Shown here: in pieces, positions 24,661-32,942 of the stretch | Position numbering within the stretch: position 1 is the first letter of the stretch | How the letters are laid out: each line of letters starts with the position of its first letter | From: Parachlamydiales bacterium | Lineage (GTDB): Bacteria; Chlamydiota; Chlamydiia; Chlamydiales; JAEMRK01 | Length of the DNA stretch: 41,151 nucleotides | Assembly (NCBI GenBank): GCA_016463375.1 | Contig: JAEMRK010000010.1 | Coordinates: 1-41,151 of the forward strand | Direction of reading: 5' to 3' | Program-made: the position numbers and the translations under genes | The notes under the pieces: generated by a model | What the model saw: the letters and a program-made list of their open reading frames with translations, nothing else | The model's database searches: none | Told to the model about the DNA's origin: nothing

Positions 24661-25122
24661 ATGAAAAAAACAATCACTTACTTATCTCTAATTTGCGCAC
24701 TCTTTGTGCAATTAGCGCTATTTGCAGACGATGGTAGTAATTCGATTAATTGGTATACGAATTATGAAAATGCATTGGCTGATGCGCAAAAAAACAATAA
24801 ACCTATATTTATCCTTTTTGAAGGATCCGACTGGTGTTATTGGTGTCAAAAACTCGATAAAGAAGTTTTAAACACTACCCAGTTTGCAAACATGATGGCA
24901 GACAAAATGGTCTTTGTAAAAATGGATTTTCCAATGAAAAATCCATTGCCACAAGACCAAGCTGAATACAACGATCAGATCCGTACAAAATTCGGTGTTG
25001 AAGGCTATCCAAGTGTTGTCATTTTGAATTCAAACGGCAATCGCTTAGCTAACATGGGTTACATGCCAGGTGGAGCTGCTAATTATGCAGATCACGTGAT
25101 GGCAGTGATCAATAATCGTTAA
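24661..25122 (+). CDS. Exported thioredoxin-like protein, DsbH-type
   Basis: A 153-residue protein with a signal peptide (two Lys, hydrophobic run, likely cut after LFA at residue 22) and one thioredoxin fold. The active site is Cys59-Tyr-Trp-Cys62 in SDWCYWCQKL, and the cis-proline is Pro117 in GYPSVV. In chlamydiae DsbH is a periplasmic thioredoxin-like protein with a C-x-W-C centre that keeps envelope cysteines reduced, and its gene lies near priA and lysS, so I infer the same role. It would oppose the DsbA/DsbB pair at 4206-5348. GAGAAG precedes the ATG. Its stop shares TTAA with the convergent helicase gene. Confidence 0.88.
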   Translation: MKKTITYLSLICALFVQLALFADDGSNSINWYTNYENALADAQKNNKPIFILFEGSDWCYWCQKLDKEVLNTTQFANMMADKMVFVKMDFPMKNPLPQDQAEYNDQIRTKFGVEGYPSVVILNSNGNRLANMGYMPGGAANYADHVMAVINNR

Positions 25123-27125
25123 GGCGGACAATTCCACTGAGATATGTGCAGCAGCTCTTTGGGGATTTCAAATAGAAATCTCGAAGGGCGGCTGGGCATA
25201 TCTTTACCAACGCGTTTGCGTTGTTTTGCCATGCTAAGCGTCAAATACCGTTTAGCGCGGGTAATAGCAACGTACATCAAACGTCTCTCTTCTTCGATTC
25301 CAGTTTCTTTCAAGCTTTTTTCATGGGGTATGATATGATCTTCTAATCCAATTAAAAAGCAGGCTTTAAATTCTAATCCCTTAGCGCTGTGGAATGTCAT
25401 TAAAGTGACTTTTTCTTCTTGGATATTCTTTTCTTGTCTAAATGGTTTATCTTGTCCCAAAGGCGTTGTTGTTAAAAAATCGTGTAGTGAAATGTCTTGC
25501 GGTCTTAATTCTTTATGAAGATTGTCTTCGTAATCACCAATTGCCGATACAAATTCTTCGACGTTTTCCCATTTAAAGGCGCGCATTTTTTCGCTTTTAA
25601 CTTCTTCGTGAATCGATCGTTTGAAGTCAACGCGTTCAATCAGCCATTTAACTGATTCTCTTAAATTTCCATTCTCAAATTTTTGTTTGGCTTCGCTCAT
25701 AAGATTAGAAAATTGTTCTAATGCTTTTTGTGAGCGATCAGTAAGCTCAAGTGTGTTATTTAAAATCTGCCTTTGTAATACTTGCCATAGAGGAATGCCT
25801 TCTTGCCGATTAAGCGATGTCAGTTTATCCAGCGTCTCTTCACCAATACCGCGTCTTGGGAGATTGATAATTCTTAATAGGGCTTCTTGATCAAATGGAT
25901 TTAATATCACGCGAAGATAAGCCATAATATCTTTTACTTCGCGGCGCTCGTAGTACTCTTCACCACCAAAAATTTGGTAGGGCACACCTTGGATCCATCG
26001 ATCCCCATTTTTCCAAGTTTTTTTTAAAAGTGCCATTTCAATTTGTCTTGAAAGGCTATTGGAGCGATAAAGTATTGCGATATCTTTCCATGACAAATTC
26101 TTACTTTCCTTCAATTTAACAATACGATCAGCTACAGCTTGGGCTTCATCGATTTCTGTCGGAGCATGAAAGACTTCTAAGCTTTCGCCACCTTCAATTG
26201 CACTCCATAACTCTTTATCACGACGCATTTTATTATTTTTAATCACAGCGTTAGCGGCGTTTAAAATTGTATTAGTTGATCGATAGTTTTGTTGGAGTTT
26301 GATAACGCAAGCTTTATCAAACTCCAAAATATTGCGTACTTCAGCACCTCGCCATCCGTAAATTGATTGATCATCATCTCCCACAACACATAAGTTATTG
26401 TGTTTGTTAGATAGGTGAGCAGCTAATTGATATTGAACGGGATTGGTATCTTGATATTCATCAATCATCAAATAACGAAAACGATTTTGATATTCGTCTA
26501 AAATATGAGGCTTCTTCATGAAAAGTTCGACTGTCAAACATAACAAATTATCAAAGTCGACAGCGTTGTATGCTCTCAAAGAGTCTTGCAATCTTTTATG
26601 TACGTCTTTAGTAAATTGGTCGTGCCACTGATCATTGACAGGAGAGTTTTCGTCAAACACACCCTGACTACGCGCTTTTGAAATCGCATTGATAGTTGGG
26701 GATAAAGAAGGCATAACACTTTCGTGCTCGAGTAAAGTACGACTAATTTGAGTAATTAAGCGGTGAATGTCATGAGCGTCATAGAGACTAAAGTGTTTAG
26801 TATAACCTAAATGCTGGATGTCTTTTCTTAAAACCATTAGACAAAAGCTGTGAAAAGTGCACAGAGTTATTTTTTTTGAGCGCTCTTCTCCTAATAATTT
26901 AGCCATGCGTCTTCGCATTTCAGCAGCAGCTTTATTAGTGAATGTTAAACCAAGTATTTCTTCTGGTTTGGCAATACCTGAGTGCACCAAATGCGCCATG
27001 CGCATTGTTAAGACAAGCGTCTTGCCGCAACCGGCGCCTGCTAAAATGAGAACACGGCCTTGTACGGTTTCTGCAGCTTTTCTTTGTTCTGGATTAAGTG
27101 TGTTGAGACTGGAGGAGTTTGTCAT
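25119..27125 (-). CDS. uvrD: UvrD/Rep/PcrA-family DNA helicase
   Basis: A 668-residue superfamily 1A helicase. Seen: AGAGCGKT (29-36; Cys replaces the more usual Ser of the Walker A), TFTNKAAAEM, DEYQDTNPVQY, the GDDDQSIYGWRGAE motif, QNYRST, and the closing VTLMTFHSAKGLEF and EERRLMYVAITRA motifs. Such helicases act in nucleotide excision and mismatch repair (UvrD) or fork progression (Rep). Features such as FSLYDAHDI and AVDFDNLL recall Rep, so the symbol is a best guess. The start overlaps rnpA by 32 bases, so rpmH, rnpA and this gene form an operon. From memory, the C. trachomatis helicase gene is elsewhere, so its presence at this locus is a rearrangement. Confidence 0.93.
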   Translation of the reverse strand: MTNSSSLNTLNPEQRKAAETVQGRVLILAGAGCGKTLVLTMRMAHLVHSGIAKPEEILGLTFTNKAAAEMRRRMAKLLGEERSKKITLCTFHSFCLMVLRKDIQHLGYTKHFSLYDAHDIHRLITQISRTLLEHESVMPSLSPTINAISKARSQGVFDENSPVNDQWHDQFTKDVHKRLQDSLRAYNAVDFDNLLCLTVELFMKKPHILDEYQNRFRYLMIDEYQDTNPVQYQLAAHLSNKHNNLCVVGDDDQSIYGWRGAEVRNILEFDKACVIKLQQNYRSTNTILNAANAVIKNNKMRRDKELWSAIEGGESLEVFHAPTEIDEAQAVADRIVKLKESKNLSWKDIAILYRSNSLSRQIEMALLKKTWKNGDRWIQGVPYQIFGGEEYYERREVKDIMAYLRVILNPFDQEALLRIINLPRRGIGEETLDKLTSLNRQEGIPLWQVLQRQILNNTLELTDRSQKALEQFSNLMSEAKQKFENGNLRESVKWLIERVDFKRSIHEEVKSEKMRAFKWENVEEFVSAIGDYEDNLHKELRPQDISLHDFLTTTPLGQDKPFRQEKNIQEEKVTLMTFHSAKGLEFKACFLIGLEDHIIPHEKSLKETGIEEERRLMYVAITRAKRYLTLSMAKQRKRVGKDMPSRPSRFLFEIPKELLHISQWNCPP

Positions 27126-27477
27126 CAGATGCGCTGCGTCCTTTCAAAGTGGTGACCAAGTGCTGTAATTCTAAAGAGATATCCTCTAAAGATGCGGTTT
27201 CCGACATATTGCGCGGTTTTACCACAATATCTAAATGAGAGGGAAGGGAATGTTGTAGATGGCGAAAAGCCTCACGAACAAGGCGTTTAAAGCGGTTGCG
27301 CTCATGCGCTTTGCCAAATCGCCTTGTAACTGTAATTCCCAGACGCGGGTTGATGCGATAGGATTTTTGTATCGTAATGAGTAAAAACTTTCCCATGCGA
27401 GAAGGACCATGGCGTGTAACGCGATGAAATTCCCGCCTTTTTCGCAATCTAAGCGATTTGGGAAAGTTATGGGACAT
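27094..27477 (-). CDS. rnpA: Ribonuclease P protein component
   Basis: A 127-residue basic protein, the protein subunit of RNase P, which trims the 5' leaders of tRNA precursors. The N-terminus RLRKRREFHRV and the signature GKAHERNRFKRLVREAFR (the RNR motif) are plain. Its ATG shares one base with the rpmH stop (TAATG), the usual rpmH-rnpA pairing of bacteria. The C-terminal 11 codons overlap the helicase gene start. Confidence 0.96.
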   Translation of the reverse strand: MSHNFPKSLRLRKRREFHRVTRHGPSRMGKFLLITIQKSYRINPRLGITVTRRFGKAHERNRFKRLVREAFRHLQHSLPSHLDIVVKPRNMSETASLEDISLELQHLVTTLKGRSASDDKLLQSQHT

Positions 27478-27611
27478 TAAGCTGCAAGAGCCCAGCGTCC
27501 TTGGCGACGGCGACGATTAATAATCTTGCGACCATCTTTTGTACTCATGCGCTTTAAAAAACCACATTCGCGTGAGCGGCGTCTTTTACTGGGTTGGTAG
27601 GTGCGTTTCAT
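27477..27611 (-). CDS. rpmH: 50S ribosomal protein L34
   Basis: A 44-residue gene. It begins [20 protein letters not shown] and has the classic basic core RRRRQGRW near the C-terminus. It is a component of the large subunit. AAGG lies about nine bases ahead of the ATG. It is first in the operon rpmH-rnpA-helicase. dnaA, which often sits divergently next to rpmH, is not here. Confidence 0.97.
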   Translation of the reverse strand: MKRTYQPSKRRRSRECGFLKRMSTKDGRKIINRRRRQGRWALAA

Positions 27612-27651
27612 GATCAAAACCTTATTATTTAGTCACTTATAATAGTTATTG

Positions 27652-27661
27652 CTTAGCTAAG
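27652..27661. promoter_or_regulatory. Short palindrome upstream of rpmH
   Basis: The perfect 10-base palindrome CTTAGCTAAG lies about 40 bases upstream of the rpmH ATG. A TATTAT-like box lies nearer the gene on the minus strand, at about 27638-27643. It could be an operator near a promoter. Palindromes of this length occur by chance, so confidence is low. Confidence 0.2.
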
Positions 27662-27811
27662 TGAATGTCTAGCAAAGCCAAGATAGGCGATCATAAACGA
27701 AACTTGGATATCTGGCAATAATCCTTTAATGGCAAAGAATGTTAAAAGTTAATAAAATAAATATTATAATAAATGCTAAGATAGTATGAGATAGTTAATA
27801 AAGAGGCTGCT

Positions 27812-28186
27812 TTGGATTATAATATCGGCAATTCTTATTATCGATTAGTTTCAAAACCAGTTTGGACTAAAACATATTTTCCAAACTATGAGACCTTGGA
27901 ACAAGGCGCCCTTTTGTTATTAGACCGCCTTGGTCAATTCCATCATTTATTCAAAAGACATAACTATCAAAAGTCCCAAGCCTTATCCGCTTGTGGATTT
28001 TTAAGCGCTTTTCAAGAATTTTGTGCTTTTTCTATAGGTCGGTTGGAGACTGAAGACTGCCAATTACTCCAGCTTTTGTGTAACCATCTTTGTGCAAATG
28101 CCTCATCATGCGAGGATTTAATTTACGACTTAGATCTGGTTAAGGTGTGCCTTCAGGAGCTGAGTGTACCCCCATCTGAAAAATAG
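27812..28186 (+). CDS. Unrecognised small protein between rpmH and rpmJ
   Basis: A 124-residue protein with no motif I know. It is compact and mainly helical, with a cluster of cysteines in its second half (QLLQLLCNHLCANASSC). It has no signal peptide or membrane segment. Translation appears to start at TTG (27812), since GAGG lies five bases ahead and there is no nearby in-frame ATG. The ribosomal genes rpmJ and rpsN follow 80 bases later on the same strand. From memory, C. trachomatis has rpmH directly followed by rpmJ, so this gene is an addition to the conserved block. Confidence 0.68.
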   Translation: MDYNIGNSYYRLVSKPVWTKTYFPNYETLEQGALLLLDRLGQFHHLFKRHNYQKSQALSACGFLSAFQEFCAFSIGRLETEDCQLLQLLCNHLCANASSCEDLIYDLDLVKVCLQELSVPPSEK

Positions 28187-28266
28187 CGATTGAAAAGTAT
28201 TCGGGCTTACTTTATCTTCATTCCTTTGCTAATTATATATTAAAAGATTGACTCAAAGAGGATGGA

Positions 28267-28404
28267 ATGAAAGTCCGTGCTTCGATCAAAGCGGATAAAT
28301 CCAAGGGCGACATCGTTGTTCGTCGTAAAGGGGTTGTCTACGTAATCAATAAAAAAGATCCAAACCGCAAGCAGCGCCAAAAAGGCCCTGCGCGTAAAAA
28401 ATAG
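28267..28404 (+). CDS. rpmJ: 50S ribosomal protein L36, zinc-free form
   Basis: A 45-residue gene starting [15 protein letters not shown] and ending RQKGPARKK. It has the L36 pattern [22 protein letters not shown] but none of the Cys/His zinc ligands, so it is the C-minus form that works without zinc. GAGG lies ahead of the ATG. It forms a pair with rpsN, 18 bases downstream. Confidence 0.96.
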   Translation: MKVRASIKADKSKGDIVVRRKGVVYVINKKDPNRKQRQKGPARKK

Positions 28405-28422
28405 CAGTAGGGAAATTACGAT

Positions 28423-28728
28423 ATGGCTAAAAAATCTTCTGTTGCTAAGCAGAAACGCCGTGAAATGTTGGTGAAACGTAATTGGGATAAACGCCAATTG
28501 CTAAAGCAAACAGCAGCGAATCTTGATCTTTCTGATGAAGAACGCCTAAGTGCTCGTACTGCTTTAGATAAAATGTCTCCTAACACGTCAAAGGTTCGTT
28601 TACGCAATCGTTGCCAATTAACCGGAAGATCTCGCGGTTTCTTGCGTAAATTTAAACTTTCTCGTCTTTGCTTCCGCGAACTTGCCTCTATGGGTATGGT
28701 TCCTGGTGTCACAAAGGCAAGCTGGTAA
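28423..28728 (+). CDS. rpsN: 30S ribosomal protein S14, zinc-free long form
   Basis: A 101-residue S14. The C-terminal signature is seen as [20 protein letters not shown] and [11 protein letters not shown]. It is the long form without the CxxC pair of the short zinc-binding form. S14 is a 30S head protein. AGGGA precedes the ATG. It is cotranscribed with rpmJ, and a clear terminator follows the stop. Confidence 0.97.
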   Translation: MAKKSSVAKQKRREMLVKRNWDKRQLLKQTAANLDLSDEERLSARTALDKMSPNTSKVRLRNRCQLTGRSRGFLRKFKLSRLCFRELASMGMVPGVTKASW

Positions 28729-28735
28729 GATCATT

Positions 28736-28756
28736 AAGACGCCTTTCAGGCGTCTT
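28736..28756. terminator. Bidirectional terminator between rpsN and the GYF_2 gene
   Basis: AAGACGCC (28736-28743) pairs with GGCGTCTT (28749-28756) around TTTCA, and TTTAAT follows on the plus strand. It is seven bases after the rpsN stop and touches the stop codon of the convergent gene at 28756, so it can serve both. Confidence 0.8.
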
Positions 28757-29223
28757 TAATATTCTTTAGGATAATTTAATTCTTCTTGTAGTGCTGCAAG
28801 TGTATCAACACGTTGCCAGTCTGACATGCCTTCTGTCCAGACGTAAGTTTGGTCATTAACTTTGTCATTTTGGCAGGCATCATAAAGTTGTAAGAATCCC
28901 ATTGGTCCTTGAATGGCATGGGAATCGTCTAAAAAATACCAATTCTTTTCTCTAATACCTTCATCATGAATGACAACAACGTCATCGATGATAATAGGTT
29001 CAACTACTGGATAACTGTGACTTGCGGTCACGAGTTGTTCTTTTAATGCTTCCTTCTTTAAGCGCGGCATTATTAAAAGTGCTGCCAAGCCAAAAAGTCC
29101 GAACATTAATCCTATCCAAAACCATACTATTGAACGTCTACCTCTTCCTTTAGCTAAATAACCACATAATAGGCCAATGCCGAATAGTATTATAAAGGTT
29201 AAGAAGGGATTGATTTGATCCAT
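28756..29223 (-). CDS. Membrane protein with C-terminal GYF_2 (DUF4339) domain
   Basis: A 155-residue protein. Residues 5-23 and 32-53 are two membrane helices separated by a basic turn (KGRGRRS). Residues about 98-150 form a GYF_2/DUF4339-type domain: WYFLDDSHAIQGPMGFLQLY, then TYVWTEGMSDWQRVD. Such domains usually bind proline-rich peptides or pair with other membrane modules. Between the helices and the domain lies an acidic, Val/Ile-rich linker. The domain should face the cytoplasm. The partner is unknown. The gene is alone on its strand, with the rpsN terminator at its end. Confidence 0.82.
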   Translation of the reverse strand: MDQINPFLTFIILFGIGLLCGYLAKGRGRRSIVWFWIGLMFGLFGLAALLIMPRLKKEALKEQLVTASHSYPVVEPIIIDDVVVIHDEGIREKNWYFLDDSHAIQGPMGFLQLYDACQNDKVNDQTYVWTEGMSDWQRVDTLAALQEELNYPKEY

Positions 29224-29367
29224 ATTTTTTACTCTTTAAATTTAAAATTGGGCTTTTCACTTTCTCTAAATCTATTTTCTATTTTATAATAGATATTTCC
29301 TTAAAGTGAGAAAGAAAAAAGATTAAAAACTTTTTTTAAGCAAACGATGTTAATAGGAGAAAATTGA

Positions 29368-29823
29368 ATGCCCTCTCAGCGCACTAAAGTCGATCCTAAA
29401 GAATTTGAGTTACCAGATACTGTTTTAGTTAGTAACATTGAAACTCGGGTTTTTCATTCTATTGTACTACAATGCTTATCTAAAATCGATGGAATTGCTT
29501 TATTAGAAAATACTTTAATTGACGATTTGTTAGGTCGAGATGAAGTAGAAAGTATTAAAGGAATCGACGTCGAACAAGAAGATATAAGCCATGCAATTAG
29601 CGTTAAAGTTGAAATTAACGTTGCTTATGGTCTGTCGCTTCCTAAAAAAGCTGAGGAAATTCAATTTAAAATCATTGAAGAGATTACAAACCTAACTGGA
29701 TTACATGTGTCATCTGTTTATGTTGTCTTTAAAAATATGATCCAAATTGAGTCTCGTCCATATTTAATGCCAAAAGATAAAGAATCCAAATCTGGTGAAA
29801 GTCAGTATAGTGATGATTTTTAA
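29368..29823 (+). CDS. Asp23/Gls24-family envelope protein
   Basis: A 151-residue member of the Asp23 (DUF322) family. The core pattern is seen: ETRVFHSIVLQCLSKIDGI, then VEINVAYGLSLPKKAEEIQFKIIEEI and VSSVYVVF. In Gram-positive bacteria Asp23 is held at the membrane by AmaP and is linked to envelope stress. Here the next gene, 14 bases on, codes for an AmaP-like membrane protein, so the pair likely works in the same manner. AGGAGA precedes the ATG. The C-terminus is a short charged tail. Confidence 0.82.
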   Translation: MPSQRTKVDPKEFELPDTVLVSNIETRVFHSIVLQCLSKIDGIALLENTLIDDLLGRDEVESIKGIDVEQEDISHAISVKVEINVAYGLSLPKKAEEIQFKIIEEITNLTGLHVSSVYVVFKNMIQIESRPYLMPKDKESKSGESQYSDDF

Positions 29824-29837
29824 GGGGATATCATTTG

Positions 29838-30347
29838 ATGCGTAGCCAAAGCATTGTCTTTACTCTGACTAACCTGTGTTTTATCGTTTTGTTGATTGCA
29901 TCTGGCGTATTCTTTTTTGTTTTACCAAAAATTCCTCATTTTACTGACATTGCTATTTCTTTTTTACTAGGTAAATCCTGGATTTTACATACGACCGGGG
30001 CAGGACTTTGTACTTTAGGTATGATCTTATTGGCAACTTTATATCGTACGGGCCGTAGTCGTTATTACAATATTCGTATGGGAAAGCGACAAATTGATGT
30101 GACTGAAGTCGTTGTCCAAAAAATTATTGGCCGTTATTGGAAAAAACGTTTTCCTGGTCAAGAAGTGCATACCGAGATTTTAATCAAACGTAACAGCATT
30201 CATATTATTGCAGAACTTCCGGCTTTTCCTTATGGTGAGCAAAAAAATATCTTAGAAAAAATTGAGACAGATTTAGAACAAATTCTAGAAGATACACTTG
30301 GGTATCATCAAGAATTTGTGTTGAATGTGAGCTTCCAGGCGGTTTAA
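29838..30347 (+). CDS. AmaP-like membrane anchor protein
   Basis: A 169-residue protein with two N-terminal membrane helices (about residues 8-28 and 50-67) and a cytoplasmic domain (about 80-169) that contains DVTEVVVQKIIG and HIIAELPAFPYG, resembling an Asp23-type fold. This is the topology of AmaP, the anchor of Asp23. I use the ATG at 29838; a TTG three bases earlier is possible. GGGGAT lies ahead. It is cotranscribed with the Asp23-like gene. Its stop overlaps that of uvrC within TTAA. Confidence 0.72.
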   Translation: MRSQSIVFTLTNLCFIVLLIASGVFFFVLPKIPHFTDIAISFLLGKSWILHTTGAGLCTLGMILLATLYRTGRSRYYNIRMGKRQIDVTEVVVQKIIGRYWKKRFPGQEVHTEILIKRNSIHIIAELPAFPYGEQKNILEKIETDLEQILEDTLGYHQEFVLNVSFQAV

Positions 30348-32173
30348 GTCTCAGACTTTTGCCATTCTAATAATTGATCCACATCCCTATAAGATAATCC
30401 TTGCACTCGTTCAAGTTCTTCTTGAGGCGCTTTTTTCAAGCGTTTGGCACTACCAAAATAACTTAATAATAGTTTTTGTTTAACAGGGCCTATTCCTGGA
30501 ATGTCGGCAAGTGTTGTGACAATTGTTTTCTTTTTTCGTTGTTTACGCTGAAATGTGATAGCAAAGCGATGGGCTTCATCGCGTATTTGTTGAAGTAAAA
30601 ATAACAATGAAGAATTAGAACGCAAAATGACTGGATCTTTTGTATTTCTTAAGAAAATGCGCTCTTGTGTGGCCCCACGATCGTGACGCCCTTGATCTTT
30701 TGCAAGTGCAATAATATCGACAGTAGAAATATCTAAACTCTCTAAAACTTTAACAGCTGTAGATAATTGACCCTTACCACCATCAACAATGATACAATCG
30801 GGTAAATTATTCGATTGTTTTGCTTTTCCATAGCGTCTAGTTAGCACTTCATTCATAGCACCGTAATCATCGGAGGGATCAGCAGATCGTAAATGATAGG
30901 TACGATATGATTTACCGTTTTTGATGCCATCTTCGAAGACAACCATAGATGCAACAGGAATTGTGCCGCTCAAATGGGAATTATCGAAGCACTCAATTTT
31001 TTTAGGAAAATTGGTTAATCGAAGCTTTTCTTGCATTTCCAAAAGAACTTTTTCGCGACTTGTCTTGTCATCTTTTTCTTTTTCATAAGATGTTTTAGCA
31101 TTTGTATTTGCTAGATCACTTAAGTGCCGTTTATCACCTTTTTGAGGATTAAGGATATGCAGTTTTCTTGTTGCATTCTCATTCAATACATCTTCAATTT
31201 GTTTTACCGATTCAATCGATACAGGAACCAGAATCTCTTGAGGCAACTCCCTACCTACGCCATAAAACTGGAGCAAGAATGATGCAAGTAACTCATCATC
31301 TTCTTCCACTGTTTTGGTGAACGTAAACTGTCTAGAGCCGATAAGTTTTCCGTTACGAATAAACAATAATGTTAGATAGGCATCGTCACCATGGCGGTAG
31401 ATACCGATGGCATCGGTATCTGCTCTTGTTGCTTTTTCAACACGCTGCTCCTCTAGAGTGAGCTCAATTTGTTTAATAGTGCGCAATATTCCAGCTGCTT
31501 CTTCAAATGCTAGATTTTCAGAAGCTGATTCCATCTGAGCGTAAAGTGTTTTTAAGACACCTTTATCATTTCCACGAAGAAATTGAACGGTGTTTTTAAC
31601 AAGTCTGTCGTAGCCTTCTTTGGTACAAAGATTGACGCAAGGAGCGACACAGCGTTTCATTTGGTGCAAAATACACGGTCTTTTGCGAATAGATAGTTCT
31701 CTGTCGGAACAAGAGCGTAGAGGAAATAATTTTTTAATTAATTCTAAAGTTTTGCGTGCAGCATAAGCGTTAATATAAGGTCCAAAATATAATCCATCTG
31801 TTGGCGGTTTACCCTTTATACGAACGAGTTGCACCATCGGCCAGTTATGTTTTGTATTAATTTTTAAGCTGATATAGGTTTTATCGTCTTTGAGTAAGGC
31901 GTTGTAATTGGGTTGATGCTTTTTAATGAGATTGCTTTCTAAGAAAAGAGCTTCTTTTTCCGATGTAACAACAATAGTTTCAATACTTTCTATTTTAGCA
32001 ACAAGATAGGGGATTACAGGTCTTGAATCTCTTCCGGGTACAAAATATTGTTTGATACGTTGTTTTAAAACTTTAGCTTTACCGATGTAGATTACATCAC
32101 CCTTTTTATCTCGCATGAGATAAACACCGGGCTTTGTAGGGAATAGATCGAGTTTTTTAACATCAAATGGCAT
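30344..32173 (-). CDS. uvrC: Excinuclease ABC subunit C
   Basis: A 609-residue UvrC that makes both incisions in nucleotide excision repair. Order of parts: GIY-YIG nuclease domain (GVYLMRD at 16-22, VIYIGKAK at 28-35), a Cys-rich segment near 155-180, the UVR helical hairpin that binds UvrB (about 205-235), the RNase H-like nuclease with FDNSHLSGT, and tandem helix-hairpin-helix motifs at the end (LADIPGIGPVKQKLL). Its start overlaps the lysozyme-like gene by 11 bases, making it the last gene of the mutS operon. The stop shares TTAA with the convergent AmaP-like gene. Confidence 0.97.
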   Translation of the reverse strand: MPFDVKKLDLFPTKPGVYLMRDKKGDVIYIGKAKVLKQRIKQYFVPGRDSRPVIPYLVAKIESIETIVVTSEKEALFLESNLIKKHQPNYNALLKDDKTYISLKINTKHNWPMVQLVRIKGKPPTDGLYFGPYINAYAARKTLELIKKLFPLRSCSDRELSIRKRPCILHQMKRCVAPCVNLCTKEGYDRLVKNTVQFLRGNDKGVLKTLYAQMESASENLAFEEAAGILRTIKQIELTLEEQRVEKATRADTDAIGIYRHGDDAYLTLLFIRNGKLIGSRQFTFTKTVEEDDELLASFLLQFYGVGRELPQEILVPVSIESVKQIEDVLNENATRKLHILNPQKGDKRHLSDLANTNAKTSYEKEKDDKTSREKVLLEMQEKLRLTNFPKKIECFDNSHLSGTIPVASMVVFEDGIKNGKSYRTYHLRSADPSDDYGAMNEVLTRRYGKAKQSNNLPDCIIVDGGKGQLSTAVKVLESLDISTVDIIALAKDQGRHDRGATQERIFLRNTKDPVILRSNSSLLFLLQQIRDEAHRFAITFQRKQRKKKTIVTTLADIPGIGPVKQKLLLSYFGSAKRLKKAPQEELERVQGLSYRDVDQLLEWQKSET

Positions 32174-32942
32174 TAGTTAGGCCTGCTAAGTAACTTTCTA
32201 AGCGTTTATTCCAGCCAGATAACCAGCGTTTTTCATTGCGTTCAGGAGGAGAGTTTTCAACGCGTTGATTTAGCACGTGTTTTGCAGCTAAAACAAAATC
32301 AGCAACTGCGCCAGAACCCGAGCTTGAAGATAAATTATTCATAGTTTGTAAAACTTGTAAAAGTCCCCACCCATTACCGCCATAACGCTCATCAGTTGAT
32401 ATGCCAGTGCCTTTAAAATTGACGTAGTCAATAAGAGCGAATACACCTTGGGGAGTCGATGCTAAACGCTCAATTTGTTGATGGATTCTTGCCCTATTTT
32501 TTGCATCGCAACTTTTTTCAATATCAAGAAGTGACTGATCAAATTGCTCAAGAATAAACGCTGTTTGCAACTCAATTGTTTCTTTTAGAAGAGATCTTAA
32601 CTGCACCATCTTTTCACTATTAAGATCATCTTGAAATTCCTGTCTGGAATTCCATGGGCACGCTAAATCTTTTTGCAACCATTCCGGAATGGTGGCCCCT
32701 TTATTTTGAAGATAGATAACCAGGCTTGGGAAAGTTTCAATGAAGCGTTGTTTTTTAGATTGGGGAAACCATATAAAATGTCCGATCCCCATTGAAGCAA
32801 ATTCTTCACCTTGATTCCATGATGTCAATCCTTTGATAGTCATTGCGCATTCGTTTTGCCAAATGCGGTTACCAATAGATTGCATCTCAGTTGGTGACAG
32901 TGTTGGAAAAAAAGATAAGATCAAAGCGACAAGTAATGTCAT
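32163..32942 (-). CDS. Exported lysozyme-like conserved protein
   Basis: A 259-residue protein with a short N-terminal signal-like segment (TLLVALILSFFPTLS). The start of the mature part (IGNRIWQNECAM, then FASMGIGHFIWFP) has the spacing of a lysozyme-type fold: a glutamate (Glu31) followed some 20 residues later by a G-x-GH turn (52-55), as in GH24 and related hydrolases. A later YGGNGWGLLQVL segment also fits a substrate cleft. I infer a peptidoglycan-active or wall-binding role in the periplasm; activity is not proven. It overlaps rsbV as ATGA and uvrC by 11 bases, so it is firmly within the mutS-uvrC operon. Confidence 0.72.
   Translation of the reverse strand: MTLLVALILSFFPTLSPTEMQSIGNRIWQNECAMTIKGLTSWNQGEEFASMGIGHFIWFPQSKKQRFIETFPSLVIYLQNKGATIPEWLQKDLACPWNSRQEFQDDLNSEKMVQLRSLLKETIELQTAFILEQFDQSLLDIEKSCDAKNRARIHQQIERLASTPQGVFALIDYVNFKGTGISTDERYGGNGWGLLQVLQTMNNLSSSSGSGAVADFVLAAKHVLNQRVENSPPERNEKRWLSGWNKRLESYLAGLTNAI

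Noticed and set aside
27477-27611. Replication origin next to rpmH-rnpA
   Set aside because: dnaA and clear DnaA-box clusters are not visible, and in chlamydiae these genes are not a reliable origin marker.
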